Source of the DNA: Fragaria x ananassa
Taxonomy: Eukaryota > Streptophyta > Magnoliopsida > Rosales > Rosaceae
Length of the DNA stretch: 64,000 nt
Reading direction: 5' to 3'
Assembly (NCBI GenBank): GCA_034370585.1
Contig: CP139754.1
Coordinates: forward strand, 16,200,001 to 16,264,000
A program made the position numbers and the translations under genes. Each line of letters begins with the position of its first letter. Position 1 is the stretch's first letter. Below, in pieces: positions 36,225-47,154 of the stretch. The notes beneath the pieces were generated by a model, which saw only the letters and a program-made list of their open reading frames with translations, was not told the DNA's origin and did no database searches.

Positions 36225-37697
36225 GGATTAATTACTGGTCACTCCATTAACTTTCATGCGCTCGACAGTTTACTCCATTAACTTTCAATTTCAATCGATT
36301 ACTCCATTAACTATCCAATGTCACACAATTAGGTCCATCCGTTAAGTGGCCGTCCAAATCAGTGGTTAAGTTGCTGACTGGACATATTTTTCAACTGAAA
36401 ATTCCATTTAACACCCCATCTCTCTCTCTCTCACATTTAAAACTCATCAGCCAACCATGGCTTCCCACTTTTCTCTCTCCGCCATTTCTCTCATCACCCT
36501 CCTCTTCCTCGCCGAACGCCGCCTCATCCATCACCATCGGCGTCACCTATTCCGCCTCCACCGTCGCCACTTGCCCCACCCCTTCGCTACCGGAGCGTGT
36601 GGCCTCGACCATTACTTCTCTCCGCCTCGCCGCCCTCCGCCTTGACGTCTCTGACCCCGACCATTAATTTGCTCTGGGCACCCACCACACCCAAATTCCT
36701 CCGTCCACAACCGGATCGGCATGTTCGGCCGCTCGTCCCTGGTCAAAATCAGCATCACCACCGAGACCACCACATCACCAGTTCACCACCGAGACCACCA
36801 CAAACACCGTGTTCCACATCATGTCCAGTGCCACCACCGGCTTCGAGTACACCCAGTCGGCGCGGCGCTCGCCTAGTTCACGCGTCGCCGTCTCCCTCAC
36901 CAGCATGGACGGGCCGCGGCGCCCTATGGCCCGGCCGAGGAGCATCGCGAGCGTCGCCGGCCGCGTCGTCGGGGAGCCGAGGTCTGACGAGGAGTCGCGG
37001 CCGTCGCTCCCCTGGCGAGGGAGGAGAAGCAGCACCGTGGTGGTGGCAGAGGAGGCGAATGACATGGTGGTGCTGATGAGAATTGAAGTGAGATTGAGAA
37101 GAGGGTGGTGTGTTGATTATAGGTGAGAGAGAAAGAGAGGCAGGTTAGATTTTTGGTGTGGGGTTTTGGGATTGAAGTAGAGATGAAGGTGAGAGATGGT
37201 TTGGGAAATTGAAGCAGTCACTGTGAAAGGAGAGGAGAGAGACGAGGAAGGAGAAAGGGAAGAGAAAGAAAGAACGGGAGGAGCGGAGGAAGAGGGAGGA
37301 AGAGGGAGGTGGCTGGTTGAAGAAGAAGTTAGGCAGAGAGATAACGAGGAAGAGGGAGGAACATGAAGTGGTTGGTTGGTTGGTTGCTGGTATTGTTGTT
37401 GCGGTGTTGTTGAAGGTCCAACTGGTGATGTGGTGGCGTTGTGGTTGCAGAGGAGGTGGAGGAGGAGAGAGAAGAGATTGAAGAGATTAAGGAGGGAGGG
37501 AGGGAGGGTGTTAAATGGAATTTCCAGTTGAAAAATATGTCTAGTCAGCAACTTAACCACTGATTTGGACGGCCACTTAACGGATGAACCTAATTGTGTG
37601 ACATTGGATAGTTAATGGAGTAATCGATTGAAATTGAAAGTTAATGGAGTAAACTGTTGAGCGCATGAAAGTTAATGGAGTGACCAGTAATTAATCC
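36225..37697. mobile_element. Mutator-like element carrying a host gene fragment (Pack-MULE type)
   Basis: 1473 bp with ~190-bp terminal inverted repeats starting ggattaattactggtcactc, flanked by a perfect 9-bp duplication tttctttaa (36216-36224 and 37698-37706). The interior is G+C-rich and unlike the surroundings. It contains a gene-derived 5' segment near 36457-36660 and a purine-rich tract at 37180-37510. No transposase is encoded, so it is non-autonomous. Confidence 0.88.
36457..36660 (+). pseudogene. Captured N-terminal fragment resembling a secreted GH17 beta-1,3-glucanase
   Basis: The ATG at 36457 starts a signal-peptide-like stretch (MASHFSLSAISLITLLFLA). A one-step frame change near 36515-36520 gives NAASSITIGVTYSAST followed by LPERVASTITSLRLAALRLD. 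A secretion signal followed by an (S)ITIGVxYS segment and then a xVASTIxSLxLxxLRLxD segment resembles the start of plant GH17 glucanases. The fragment then meets a stop. The family call is a judgement from pattern alone; the capture itself is better supported than its identity. Confidence 0.45.
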
Positions 37698-37764
37698 TTT
37701 CTTTAATTCATCTAACCATGGTTAACAATATAAATCTAAATTTTTTTATTTGTAAGATTGGGTA

Positions 37765-37850
37765 TTGGGTTTTAAGGTGTAGGGTTTAGGGTTTAGAGTT
37801 TAGGGTTTTAAGGTTTGGGGTTTAGGGTTTAGGGTTTAGGGCTTATTCTT
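37765..37850 (+). repeat. Degenerate telomere-like repeats (tttaggg), left arm
   Basis: Repeated gggtttaggg with variants, mirrored as ccctaaaccc at 38816-38890. They are part of the MITE arms. Confidence 0.85.
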
Positions 37851-37875
37851 TTATCATAATTAGCTAAACCCTAGT

Positions 37876-38805
37876 TGTAGTAGGTAGTCAGTAAACTACC
37901 TCCTCCGCCCACAGACCAGTCATGAAACTTGTAGACAAACATCCCACCTACCTCGTCATGGAGAAAGATCATCAATGCAGCAACGGGAAGGTGCTCCTCC
38001 AAGTTCAACAAGAAGGCACCATGATAGAAGTTATATGCATTCTGTCCCACATCTTAAACATAATGTAAGAGGAAACATTCTTTATCTATAAAAAGAAGGT
38101 TTCCCCTCTAGATATAGGGAGCTGGAAAACTGTACTCCACCCCGCGGGACGGATCCTCCCCCATCCCCCCTTACTGTAGTCGGTAGTCAGTAAACTACCT
38201 CATCCGCCCATAGACCAGTCATGAAACTTGTAGACAGACATCCCACCTACCTCGCCATGGAGAAAGATCATCAATGCAGCAATGGGAAGGTGCTCCTCCA
38301 AGTTCAACAAGAAGACACCATGATAGAAGTTATATGCATTCTGTCCCATATCTTAAACATAATGTAAGAGGAAACCTTCCTTATCTATAAAAGGAAGGTT
38401 TCCCCTCTAGATATAGGGATCTGGAAAACTGTATTCCACCCCGCGGGATGGATCCTCCCCCATCCCCCCTTACTCCAGACCGCGCAGGATTGTTCCTCTT
38501 GTACCCCGCGCGGGATGGAAACTATTGTAACTCCTCCACCCCGCGGATATAAACCCCACCGTGCGGGATTGGTAGCCCACCCCTCCCCCATTTGTAATCC
38601 TCCAAACCGCGCGGGATGGTTTCTCTTGTACCCCGCGCGGGATGGAAACTCTTGTAACACAAAAGGCCTATTGGCCATGATAGTAGAATCTTAAGTGGAC
38701 GTAGCTGTGCCCTCCGATAGCATGGTGAACCACTATAAATATTGTCTTTGTTCATATTCATGTTCCACCGTGCTTCTGCAGAGCCTGCGGGATCTTACAG
38801 AAACA
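37876..38805 (+). mobile_element. Solo LTR (Gypsy-type) with an internal tandem duplication
   Basis: 930 bp starting tgtagtaggtagtcag and ending cttacagaaaca, flanked by a perfect 5-bp duplication ctagt (37871-37875 and 38806-38810). No internal domain is present, so it is a solo LTR. It is related to the LTRs at 42.6-47.15 kb: a shared 5' end with accagtcatgaaacttgtag, and a shared 3' part mirrored as ggttcaccatgc. The first 299 bp are duplicated in tandem (37876-38174 and 38175 to about 38470). The 3' half repeats ccccgcgcgggatgg-like palindromes at 38500-38650. Confidence 0.85.
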
Positions 38806-38815
38806 CTAGTTAAGT

Positions 38816-38890
38816 AAAACCCTAAACCCCAAACCCTAAACCCTGAACCCCAAACCTTAAAACCTTAAAACCTTAAACCTTAAACCATAA
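38816..38890 (-). repeat. Degenerate telomere-like repeats (ccctaaa), right arm
   Basis: Mirror of the left arm; it decays to aaaccttaaaaccttaaacc towards 38890. Confidence 0.85.
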
Positions 38891-39044
38891 ATGTCCAACC
38901 TTTCAAATTTATATTAAATAAATAACTTATATTGTTAACTATGATAAGGTGAGTTAATAAAAATGAACATGTGTCATGTATTTAAATAGGGGGATGAAGG
39001 TGGAAAAGTAAGAGCAGAGAGCAAATTTGTATCCGTTCTCCTTA

Positions 39045-40476
39045 AGTCATAAGAAGCTGACAAGTTGACTTTTTTTCCTACCCAACTTATATTAAGATAG
39101 TCATATGTTTAATACTTTAATTGCTTTATATTCTGTAAATATTTGTTCATAGAATACCAATTATATTCTGTAAATTCTCTTCATTCTCACCCGCCATAGC
39201 CGCCACCACCACCCACGGCTAAAGCAATTGATTATGAAAATTGATCTGCCTCAGAAGCTTCATAATCTAATAGAGGAACGCAGAGATGGGCTACGCTCCA
39301 AATATTAGTGAAACAAATGGCTGCATCCTTTTGAAATTGCTGCCTCCTTGCTAAAAGCTCTCTGTATAAACATCCTGTCCATATCTATTTTATATTTGTA
39401 TATTTGGTTGTTTAGGAACCTGAGTTTATGGCTTTGCTGTTTGATCCCCCTTGTTTTCATAGCCATCCCCACCACACTAAAATTATAATACCCAGCTTTT
39501 CCAACCAAATTTGGTGAGTGTTGCTGCTGGCATTATAATTTCCTTCATCTCATTTCCCCATATCAATATCAATCTTGATTTGAAACTCCCTTGTTTGGCA
39601 AAAATGTATGGAGGGATATGAATGACCTAGGATTTGGAAGGAGGGATATTAGGCAGGATCCTCTTTTGCTCTTTCAGATGTTGAACGAAGCGAACGGCTT
39701 AATTCCTCTTCTGGTTGTAGTGGTGAAGAAGAAGAAGAGAGATTTACATAATATATATAATTAATATTCTATTAACAAGTGAAAACAATTAAAGTATTAA
39801 ACTAATGACTAGTTGGGTAAAAAAAAAAAACCACACGTTCGACTTCTTATTAGTCAAGCGGGATCATTAGACACGCTGAAATGGTTCTCTCGGAGTACTT
39901 AAAAATTTCTCGTTAAATCATACAATAAGATTGATTAATTGTAGTAATCAATATAGAACAAATTGAAGTCTAATGCTCTTGACCCAAAGAAATTTTATGG
40001 GTAAATTTTTTGAGATGTCTAGTCATATTGTATGATTTGAGAGGCAAATAAGCAAATTACTTGAGGCAAATCATCAATAGTAAATGTAAATCCCTTACAG
40101 AGGATCCTCTTCCCTTTAACTGATATATATCTTTGTAATGTTTCCAACCATTTTCAGCATGCAAAGCATCAAATGATTGGATTCAGATTCTCTGTTTGAA
40201 TTTAAGTTGCTTTAATTTGCTTGGATGTCTTATAACCATTAGATAGAGTAAGAATGATATAAGGATGACATGGTGATTCCAGATTGTACTCAATTCAATG
40301 GTTAGAAATCATCTAAGTAAATCCAAACAACATAAATTCAAATAAAGAAACTAAATTTCATATGATTACTGTAAATCTAAATCTTTCATATAAATTAGTA
40401 AATAACAAGATCGACATGGATATAATCTTTGATTAATTATTATTGTAAATGGAAAATACGAAGCAGCTAGCAATAC
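39045..40476. other. Intergenic region
   Basis: A+T-rich, no gene recognised. It is the 3' flank of the aspartic protease gene. Confidence 0.5.
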
Positions 40477-41739
40477 TTAATCTTTGACGCAATCAGTTGG
40501 CTTGAAAGAGACCACCCTTTTTTCAAGGTCAATTCCGATCAAGAAATTTGTCTGAGCAAAGTTTCCATAAATGTTAACACCACTGTCATCGCCTATCATT
40601 GCAAAGCAGAAAACCTCATCTTTTGGTGGAATAAAGGTTTGTGTTGGTGTCAACTTCACATTAGTACCCCCTTCAAAATGCACCGTCAATATTGGTCCCT
40701 TGAGATTCGTCTTGGTCTTGTAGCACAGCTGATTCCCCAAATCCGGGTCATCTTTAATCGGTGCCATCGGAATCTGTTTCCTCAGCTCGGCTACCAACCT
40801 TTCATATACATCTGTTGGTATATACGTAGGTGGTGTCCCGGAGTCGAGGAATATGTTGCCCTTCTCAACTTTCCCTGATGAATCAAAAGGCACAAACTTG
40901 TCTCCGACGCTAAATCCGTCCACCGTCACAGAATAAAAGGTGTCGTCTTTCGGCACCAACGGCACTGTAACCACACCTTCACCCAACACTTCACTGCCCT
41001 TTCCGAAGCTCATCTTGCTTTCGATACTAGGGTCAGTATGAAATGGAACCAAACAGTATGAGAACTTCTTGCCTCCAACTAAGGGAGCCATTTGAGAAAT
41101 GAAAGATATAGGTCCTCCTCCAAGGCCAATTAGACCCATATCATCTTGGTTAAAAACCCCTGTATCCTTATGTCCACAACCAAAGGTAATACCTTTTAGG
41201 GCAACAGTACCATTCCCAGACGTGGATTCTAGGAAAATGGTCTCTTTAGCCAATACCCCTCTGACCACCGAACCATCTCCGTATTCGTAATCGTAATTGC
41301 AAACATTTTGTGTTGAACAAGAATTAGGAACCAAACTACATTCTGGTGCATCACAAGGTAGGTCGCTATATGTTGATGACTTCTTCGGATCAAATTTGGG
41401 TTTGATTTGCTTATAGCAGCCCTCACATGGTACACATTGTGCCCACAATAAGTCACTGCCTGTATCAGCAATGCCGTAAAGATCAAATTGAGGATTTCCG
41501 AGTGAGAGCTTCATAAGATACTGGCCGTTGTTGGCTTGTACTGGTGACTGTGGCTTGCTCGTAGAAGCTTTGCTAGGATTGTAGAACGGCGATTTTGGGG
41601 AATTTCGGTGGACAAGTTTGACACTAAACCCACCATTGCTTGCTTCTGTAGCAGAGGTGGATACAAGATATATCAAAAGAGTAATCACAAATACTAGACC
41701 AAAGTGTGCATGACAAAGGATAGTATCCATGGCTGCCAT
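40477..41739 (-). CDS. CDR1-like secreted aspartic protease (A1 family)
   Basis: A 420-residue intronless gene. Plant CDR1-type proteases are apoplastic enzymes, several linked to pathogen responses. An N-terminal hydrophobic stretch (LVFVITLLIYLVSTSA, about 15-30) is a signal peptide. FSVKLVHRNSPKSPFYNP is the conserved start of the propeptide. The two catalytic motifs are ADTGSDLLW (Asp 92) and FLDSGTPPTYIP (Asp 299). The nepenthesin-type Cys-rich insert is present (CVPCEGCYK ... CDAPECSLVPNSC ... CNYDYEYGDGS). The propeptide is short: only about 20 residues separate SPFYNP from the mature start NGQYLMKLSLGNP, where family members usually have about 40. GNPQ replaces the common GTPP. No lesion is visible, so it is probably functional. 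Confidence 0.93.
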   Translation of the reverse strand: MAAMDTILCHAHFGLVFVITLLIYLVSTSATEASNGGFSVKLVHRNSPKSPFYNPSKASTSKPQSPVQANNGQYLMKLSLGNPQFDLYGIADTGSDLLWAQCVPCEGCYKQIKPKFDPKKSSTYSDLPCDAPECSLVPNSCSTQNVCNYDYEYGDGSVVRGVLAKETIFLESTSGNGTVALKGITFGCGHKDTGVFNQDDMGLIGLGGGPISFISQMAPLVGGKKFSYCLVPFHTDPSIESKMSFGKGSEVLGEGVVTVPLVPKDDTFYSVTVDGFSVGDKFVPFDSSGKVEKGNIFLDSGTPPTYIPTDVYERLVAELRKQIPMAPIKDDPDLGNQLCYKTKTNLKGPILTVHFEGGTNVKLTPTQTFIPPKDEVFCFAMIGDDSGVNIYGNFAQTNFLIGIDLEKRVVSFKPTDCVKD

Positions 41740-42630
41740 TATCGAACCAACTTAATTTGCATGGATACATAGAATTTCAGAGAGATATATAAGGCCTTGA
41801 GAAGTTGAGAATCACAAAGGGATTTCATGGTGATCTACAATAATGTGCATTTGATTTTTTTTCGGTCATCCTACAATCATGTGTATCTACTTGATTGCAG
41901 TCTTTTAAAAATGATCTACATTAATGTGTATCTGATTTTGTATGTGTGCTTGATTGTCTTCTCAACAAAAGTTCTGTGGTACTCAGAGAAATTAAAATCA
42001 TGAATACTTTCACTAAGAAAAAGCCTAGATAAGAGTCTCACCCTATACTACCCTCCCTTTTACTTTGCGAGCCAGAAAGAAGGATAAAATGCGCTAAAGA
42101 GGAACATATATATATACTGTATTTACTATTTAGAGACATATATGGAGTATATTAAAGTGAACACCCAAAACAGCCCTGCATGTCCATCAAAAAAAAAAAA
42201 ACAGCCAAGACGCTAAGTCTAACTTTATTAATGGAAGGAAATAATCTACTGATATGCATTCAAGTAGATTGGAGATATAATCGATGGAGAGAATGATGGA
42301 TCCGGAATTACACATATCCTTTCTATGAATGTTTATATATCTTGATTATATGATATAATTAAGATTCATTCATATGTAATTTTGTCTTTCTCAGAATGGT
42401 ACTCATAGATAGATGTATATAGAATTATAGACCAAATCATATTGTACTGTAATGGTATCAATACAGAAACATTACATTCACGATTGCCATAGAAGGCCTT
42501 TTCCTTCGTTCTCACAGCCCTAACACAAGTAATTCGATCTTCTTCATCCTCACAATTTTTCTGGCTAGATTCTCAATAAAGCGAAAAGATAGACAAAAAT
42601 TCAGCACTTGTGTTTTTCTGTGACTGGTAC
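41740..42630. other. Upstream region of the aspartic protease gene
   Basis: A+T-rich DNA with no recognised gene. The protease promoter lies in its left part, but no motif is distinctive enough to call. Confidence 0.5.
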
Positions 42631-43079
42631 TGTTTTTGCATAAACCCGGAGGCTATGTAGAATCACCGTGGAACAGACAATTATGTGACACAAGAGCATA
42701 TAGTGGTTCACCATGCCTCGGAGGACATGGCTACATCCACTTAGGAATCAACTATCATGACCAATATGTATTTGGTGTTACAAGAGCTTCCATCCCCCGA
42801 GGTGGAGTGTTAGAGAGAGGGGGAGATCTGATTGATTCTCTATATCTAGGGGAAGCATTCTTTTTATAGCTAAGGAATGTTCCCTCTTATTACATATTTT
42901 CGATGTGGGACTAACTATACATATATCTTATCATTGTGCCTTCTTGTGGAGCTTGGAGAAGCACCTTCCCGATGTGGTACCAATGATCTTTCACCATGGC
43001 AAGGTAGCCCGGATGTCGGTCTACAAGTTTCATGACTGGTCTATGGGCGGGGAAGGTAGTTTCCTGACTACCGACTACA
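42631..43079 (-). repeat. Gypsy-type 3' LTR (left copy)
   Basis: 449 bp, homologous to 46709-47154 and to parts of the solo LTR at 37876-38805. Confidence 0.85.
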
Positions 43080-43379
43080 AGTCTCCCCAAGTTCCCGTTC
43101 AAGACACATCTTGAGTAGGGACTTAATATATAAAATGCCCATAGACCAGTCATTTGTCAACGGGTATCCGGTCCCAGTCACCCCAAGTCCGTACTCAAGA
43201 CGTGTGTTGAACGGGTCTTACTTTTCTTGATATCTTCTAGTCTGCTGGGTCCCTCCCAACCCCCAACCTCAAAACTGATTCGGCTATATAGTTCGCGTGC
43301 AAGCTTGGTAGGAGTTCGCTTCGCACAAGACTGACATTACTAGACGAGCTGAGGAATCCGCCTCGCATAGAAGGGCTGA

Positions 43380-43780
43380 CACTCGGGCGAGTTGAGTAGT
43401 GCGCAAAGCACAAGGACTATAATTGTCACGCGAGCTGAGGAGTTCGCTCCGCGCATAATGGCTTCACGCGAGTTGAAGGGTCAGCCTCCGCCTCGCATAC
43501 AATGACTACACGTGAGCTGAGGAGTCCGCTCCGCGCACAAGGACTATACGTGGGCCAAGGAGTCCGCCTCGCGTACAATAATTATACGCGAGCTGAGGAG
43601 TCCATCTCGCGCACAATGAGTACGTGCGAGCTAAGGAGTCCACTCCGCGCACAAGGCTTCACGCGAGTTGAGGGGTCCGCCTCGCGCACAATAACTATAC
43701 GCGAGATGAGGGGTCCGCCTCGCGCACAAGGACTATACGTGAGCTGAGGAGTCCGCTCCACGCACAATGACTATCTCGAT
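43380..43780. repeat. Tandem array A (~38-bp units)
   Basis: About ten imperfect copies of a unit such as gcgcacaatgactatacgcg followed by agctgaggagtccgctcc. The array is G+C-rich. Confidence 0.85.
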
Positions 43781-44029
43781 GACACACGCAAGGTGGATAT
43801 CAGTGACACACGCGAGATAGATTTTGGTGACACATGCGAGGTGGATCTTGTTCCACCGCCCATAGTCCGTACTCAAGATGTGGGTTGAACGGGTGTTATA
43901 CTTTCATGGACAAGGATAGCGAGCCCTTTCCATATCCGGTGTTACTACTCGAGTGACGGGGTGTTAACGTCGTCCGTGGTTTATCAAGCCACTTGCTCCG
44001 TTTTTAAAGGGAAGATATAAGTTTTATGC

Positions 44030-44490
44030 CTATCTCGCCTGGTGTTACTGGGGATCTCATTAACTTAGGCCTCTCGGTGGATTACCCATTCCGCCTGGTC
44101 TTTCTGGGGATTTCAGCAACTTATGCCGCTCGGTGGATTACCTATCCCGCCTGGTGTTACTGGGGAAAAACTTATACCTCTCGGTGGATTACCTATACCC
44201 ATCCCGCGCGCCTGGTCTTTCTGGGGATTTCAGCAACTTATGCCGCTTGGTGGATTATATATCCCGCCTGGTGTTACTGGGAAAAAACTTATGCCTCTCG
44301 GTGGAGTACTCATCCCGCCTGGTCTTTCTGGGGATTTTTGTAACTTATGCCTCTCGGTGGATTACCTATCCCGCCTGGTCTTTCTAGGGATTTCAGCAAC
44401 TTATGTCGCTCGATGGATTACCTATCCCGCTTGGTGTTACTGGGGGAAAACTTATGTCTCTCGATGGATTACCTATCCCGCCTGGTCCTA
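44030..44490. repeat. Tandem array B (~50-60-bp units)
   Basis: About eight imperfect copies of cttatgcctctcggtggatt followed by acctatcccgcctggt and a variable ctttctggggatttcagcaa or gttactgggg tail. Open frames across it are repeat artefacts. Confidence 0.85.
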
Positions 44491-46459
44491 CTGAGGATTT
44501 CTTTTTTTTTCTTTTTTTTTATACCCTAAACCCCCGAGACTCGATGAATAATTACCCATTTTTCCCCTGCTGCTTGTGGATTAGTCCGTGAGGCATCTAT
44601 CCTACCCCTTTCGGTTCCCAAAGATGAAAGTGGTGGAGCCCTAACTTGCTCTTGGAGATTTCTTTTCTGCTCCCGGTGGCTAATTCTTTCAATCTGGAGT
44701 CATCGGGACCTGTGCACACTGATTCAGTCGTCCGCCGGGTCCCTCCCGACCCCGAGCCTCAAAACTGATTCGGTCGCACAGTTTGCTCCGCGCACAATGA
44801 CTACACGCGAGCTGGGGAGTTCGCCAATAAGATAAAAAAAATGCTTCTCCCAACCCCGACCTCAAAACTTACTCGGCGGGGCGAGGATTGTTGTACATGT
44901 GAAAATAGCTGGAATGAGTGCACACAGGAGGTGCAGATGCATGCCCGTACTTCTCCCAGACGATGAATCCTTGTTGCTAGTACGGTCGGGCTGCCTACAA
45001 GATTTGTTGACTTTTCCCAGGTAAATAGCTTCGGGTGTCCATAGATTTTAACACTACTTCAATAGTCAACTTTGAATATCTAACTCCCAGCATCAGCAAA
45101 CACCAACAGGGCAGTAGAACTATTGGGTGGCCAAATTTGATGTTCGGGTGTACAGAGCGAACTCCTTTTTTTTTTTTCAAACGGACTGCGGTAAGCTGCA
45201 GCCGAGCTGGGATCCCGATTAGCAACCTTCATCAACCTTCCCGGTGACTGCAAGAGAGCCTCTTGCCCTCTCTATTGCCATACCGGCCCGAGAACTATCG
45301 CCTACCGGAGGTTGCTTCACGCTGTCGGGCGAGGCCACTGAATTTCCTACTTGGAGACTGAATGTTGGAGCCACCGGGATAAGAAGATGATTCGGCTACG
45401 GGTTGAGTAGATCGTCTCCGGCTAATCTCTCGTTCGACATGACTGAGCTCCGGGTGTCCATAGCAATTTGCCATCGGGACCCGCTACTTGCAGATCGAAT
45501 GATCCCGACTGGTTCCACCGGTACCTCATAGAGCAGGCGTTGCCAGAGGGAAGTGATAACTGAACTAGACAACCGAGATCCTGTTTCTAGGGATGCGGGG
45601 CGTGCCACCGCGCGGACGCGGAATGTAGTGGAGTTGTCAATGCTTCACAAGGTCTTTCTCTCATGCGGGGTTCGCCTGCACGAAGTCACCACTTCACGTA
45701 GCACATTTTCTCGCGAGGTCAGCTCGCATGCAACTCATGTCACTGTTTTGATACGTGCGAACTCCCCCCCCCCTCGCCTGATAATTTCAGTTCACCTTAT
45801 ATGTGAAGGCCTCTTCTTGTTTCTTGGCGAAGTCTCTCATGCAAAGTCATCTCGCTTCGCTTCCATACTAGGCCTTTATCTCCTACGTGAAGCCACCCCT
45901 GCCAATCTCTCAGTCGAATGCTTATCTCTGTGTCAGGTGCCTATCTCTCGGGTGGAATGCCTATCTCGTTTGGTCTTACTCGAGATTTTTAATGATTTAT
46001 GCCTCTCGGTGGAATATACCAATCTCTCGGTGGAATGGCTCTCTTCAGTTTCTTTCTTCTTCACCCCATACCTCTCATACTGGGTGTCCATAGCAATTTT
46101 CAGCTGTGCACCAGACAAATCAATGAGAGGAGATGTCGGTGGTAGCTGCTGGGAAGAGTATCCCGGATCCAATAACCATCGTGCCGGCAGATGCCGAGTA
46201 TCAACGGGACCTCGAGTATGCTAGGCATATCCCTTATTTCTAACGAATTTTCATCTCGGCCGGGAAGACGACGAATATCGCTGAAGTCACCGGGGTAATA
46301 AGATGATTGGGCAGCGGGAGAAGTGGGTCGTCACCGGCGAAGCTCCAGACCGACAAGATTGAGCTCCGGGTCCAGGTGACTCATCTCCGGGTGATGGCTA
46401 GAGGCATCGGACATGAGCCGTTGTGGCTCTGCTCTTGGTAAAATCCCGATGACAAAAAG

Positions 46460-46600
46460 AACCCGAGCGGGTCATCTCGCTTCGCTTCCATGATAAGTCA
46501 TCTTGCTTCGCTTCCCTGCGAAGGCAACTCGCTTCGCTTCCATGCGAAGTCATCTCGCTTTGCTTCCATGTGAGGTCAACTCGCTTCGCTTCCATACTAG
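46460..46600. repeat. Tandem array C (~29-bp units)
   Basis: Four to five copies of gtcatctcgcttcgcttcca / tgcgaag variants. Confidence 0.8.
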
Positions 46601-46694
46601 GCCTCTACCTATTGCTCATGGACTTGAATGAACTGTGTCTCGGTGGAATGCCTCTCGGGTGGTAGAGCAATATGACTTTTAGTAATGTTTCCTA

Positions 46695-46708
46695 CAGACG
46701 GCGCCAAA
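46695..46708 (-). promoter_or_regulatory. Gypsy-type primer-binding site
   Basis: The minus-strand reading tttggcgccgtctg lies directly after the 5' LTR and is the cue that orients the element. Confidence 0.65.
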
Positions 46709-47154
46709 TGTTTCTGCATAAACCCGGAGGCTATGTAGAATCACGGTGGAACAGACAATCATGTGACACAAGAGCATATAGTGGTTCACCATGCCTTGGA
46801 GGACATGGCTACATCCACTTACGGATCAACTATCATGGCTAATAGGCCTTTGGTGTTACAAGAGCTTCCATCCCCCGGGGTGGAGTATTAGAGAGAGGGG
46901 GAGATCTGATTGATTCTCTATATCTAGGGGAAGCCTTCCTTTTATAGCTAAGGAAGGTTGACTCTTATTACATGTTTCCGATGTGAGACTAACTATACAT
47001 ATATCTTATCATTGTGCCTTCTTATGGAGCTTGGATAAACACCTTCCCGATGTGGTATTGATGATCTTTCACCATGGCAAGGTAGCCCGGATGTCAGTCT
47101 ACAAGTTTCATGACTGGTCTATGGGCGGGGAAGATAGTTTCCTGACTATCTTCA
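46709..47154 (-). repeat. Gypsy-type 5' LTR (right copy)
   Basis: 446 bp; read on the minus strand it starts tgaagatagtcagg and ends ctgcagaaaca. Confidence 0.85.

Larger units (their letters stand above)
36141..39034. mobile_element. Palindromic Mutator-type MITE with telomere-like core, host of two nested insertions
   Basis: Outer arms start ggacacaaatttgctc (left) and, inverted, ggatacaaatttgctc (right). They share ccaccttcatccccc, tatttaaatgcatgacacatg and gttaacaatataa, then run into degenerate tttaggg repeats on the left (37765-37850) and ccctaaa repeats on the right (38816-38890). Removing the two nested insertions and their duplications leaves about 477 bp that is almost entirely inverted repeat. 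The 10-bp target duplication with one mismatch suggests the Mutator superfamily. Confidence 0.75.
42631..47154 (-). mobile_element. Non-autonomous Gypsy-type LTR element made of tandem repeats
   Basis: About 4.5 kb, oriented on the minus strand. The left (3') LTR is 42631-43079 and the right (5') LTR 46709-47154; they are alignable throughout but clearly diverged. Read on the minus strand, the 5' LTR is followed by tttggcgccgtctg (46695-46708), the primer-binding context of many plant Gypsy/Tat elements. A purine tract (ggaacttggggagact) precedes the 3' LTR. The 3.6-kb interior encodes no gag or pol domain and holds at least three tandem arrays. The flanks ggtac and ctgaa do not match, so no target duplication is evident. 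Confidence 0.75.

Noticed and set aside
36597..37126. Long G+C-rich frames inside the Mutator element as genes
   Set aside because: Several overlapping frames on both strands with low-complexity composition; explained by base composition of captured DNA.
37117..37560. 147-codon Pro/Ser/Leu-rich frame on the minus strand
   Set aside because: It spans the element's terminal inverted repeat and a purine-rich tract; no domain.
37765..38890. True interstitial telomere tract
   Set aside because: Repeats are short, degenerate and mirrored as arms of a MITE with a target duplication, so a chromosome-fusion scar is not needed.
43380..43780. Regular ~38-bp repeats as a CRISPR array
   Set aside because: Units are contiguous and imperfect with no unique spacers, and the context is a plant LTR element.
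44026..44494. Overlapping frames in all three registers as a repeat protein
   Set aside because: Open frames in every register come from the tandem DNA repeat, not from coding selection.
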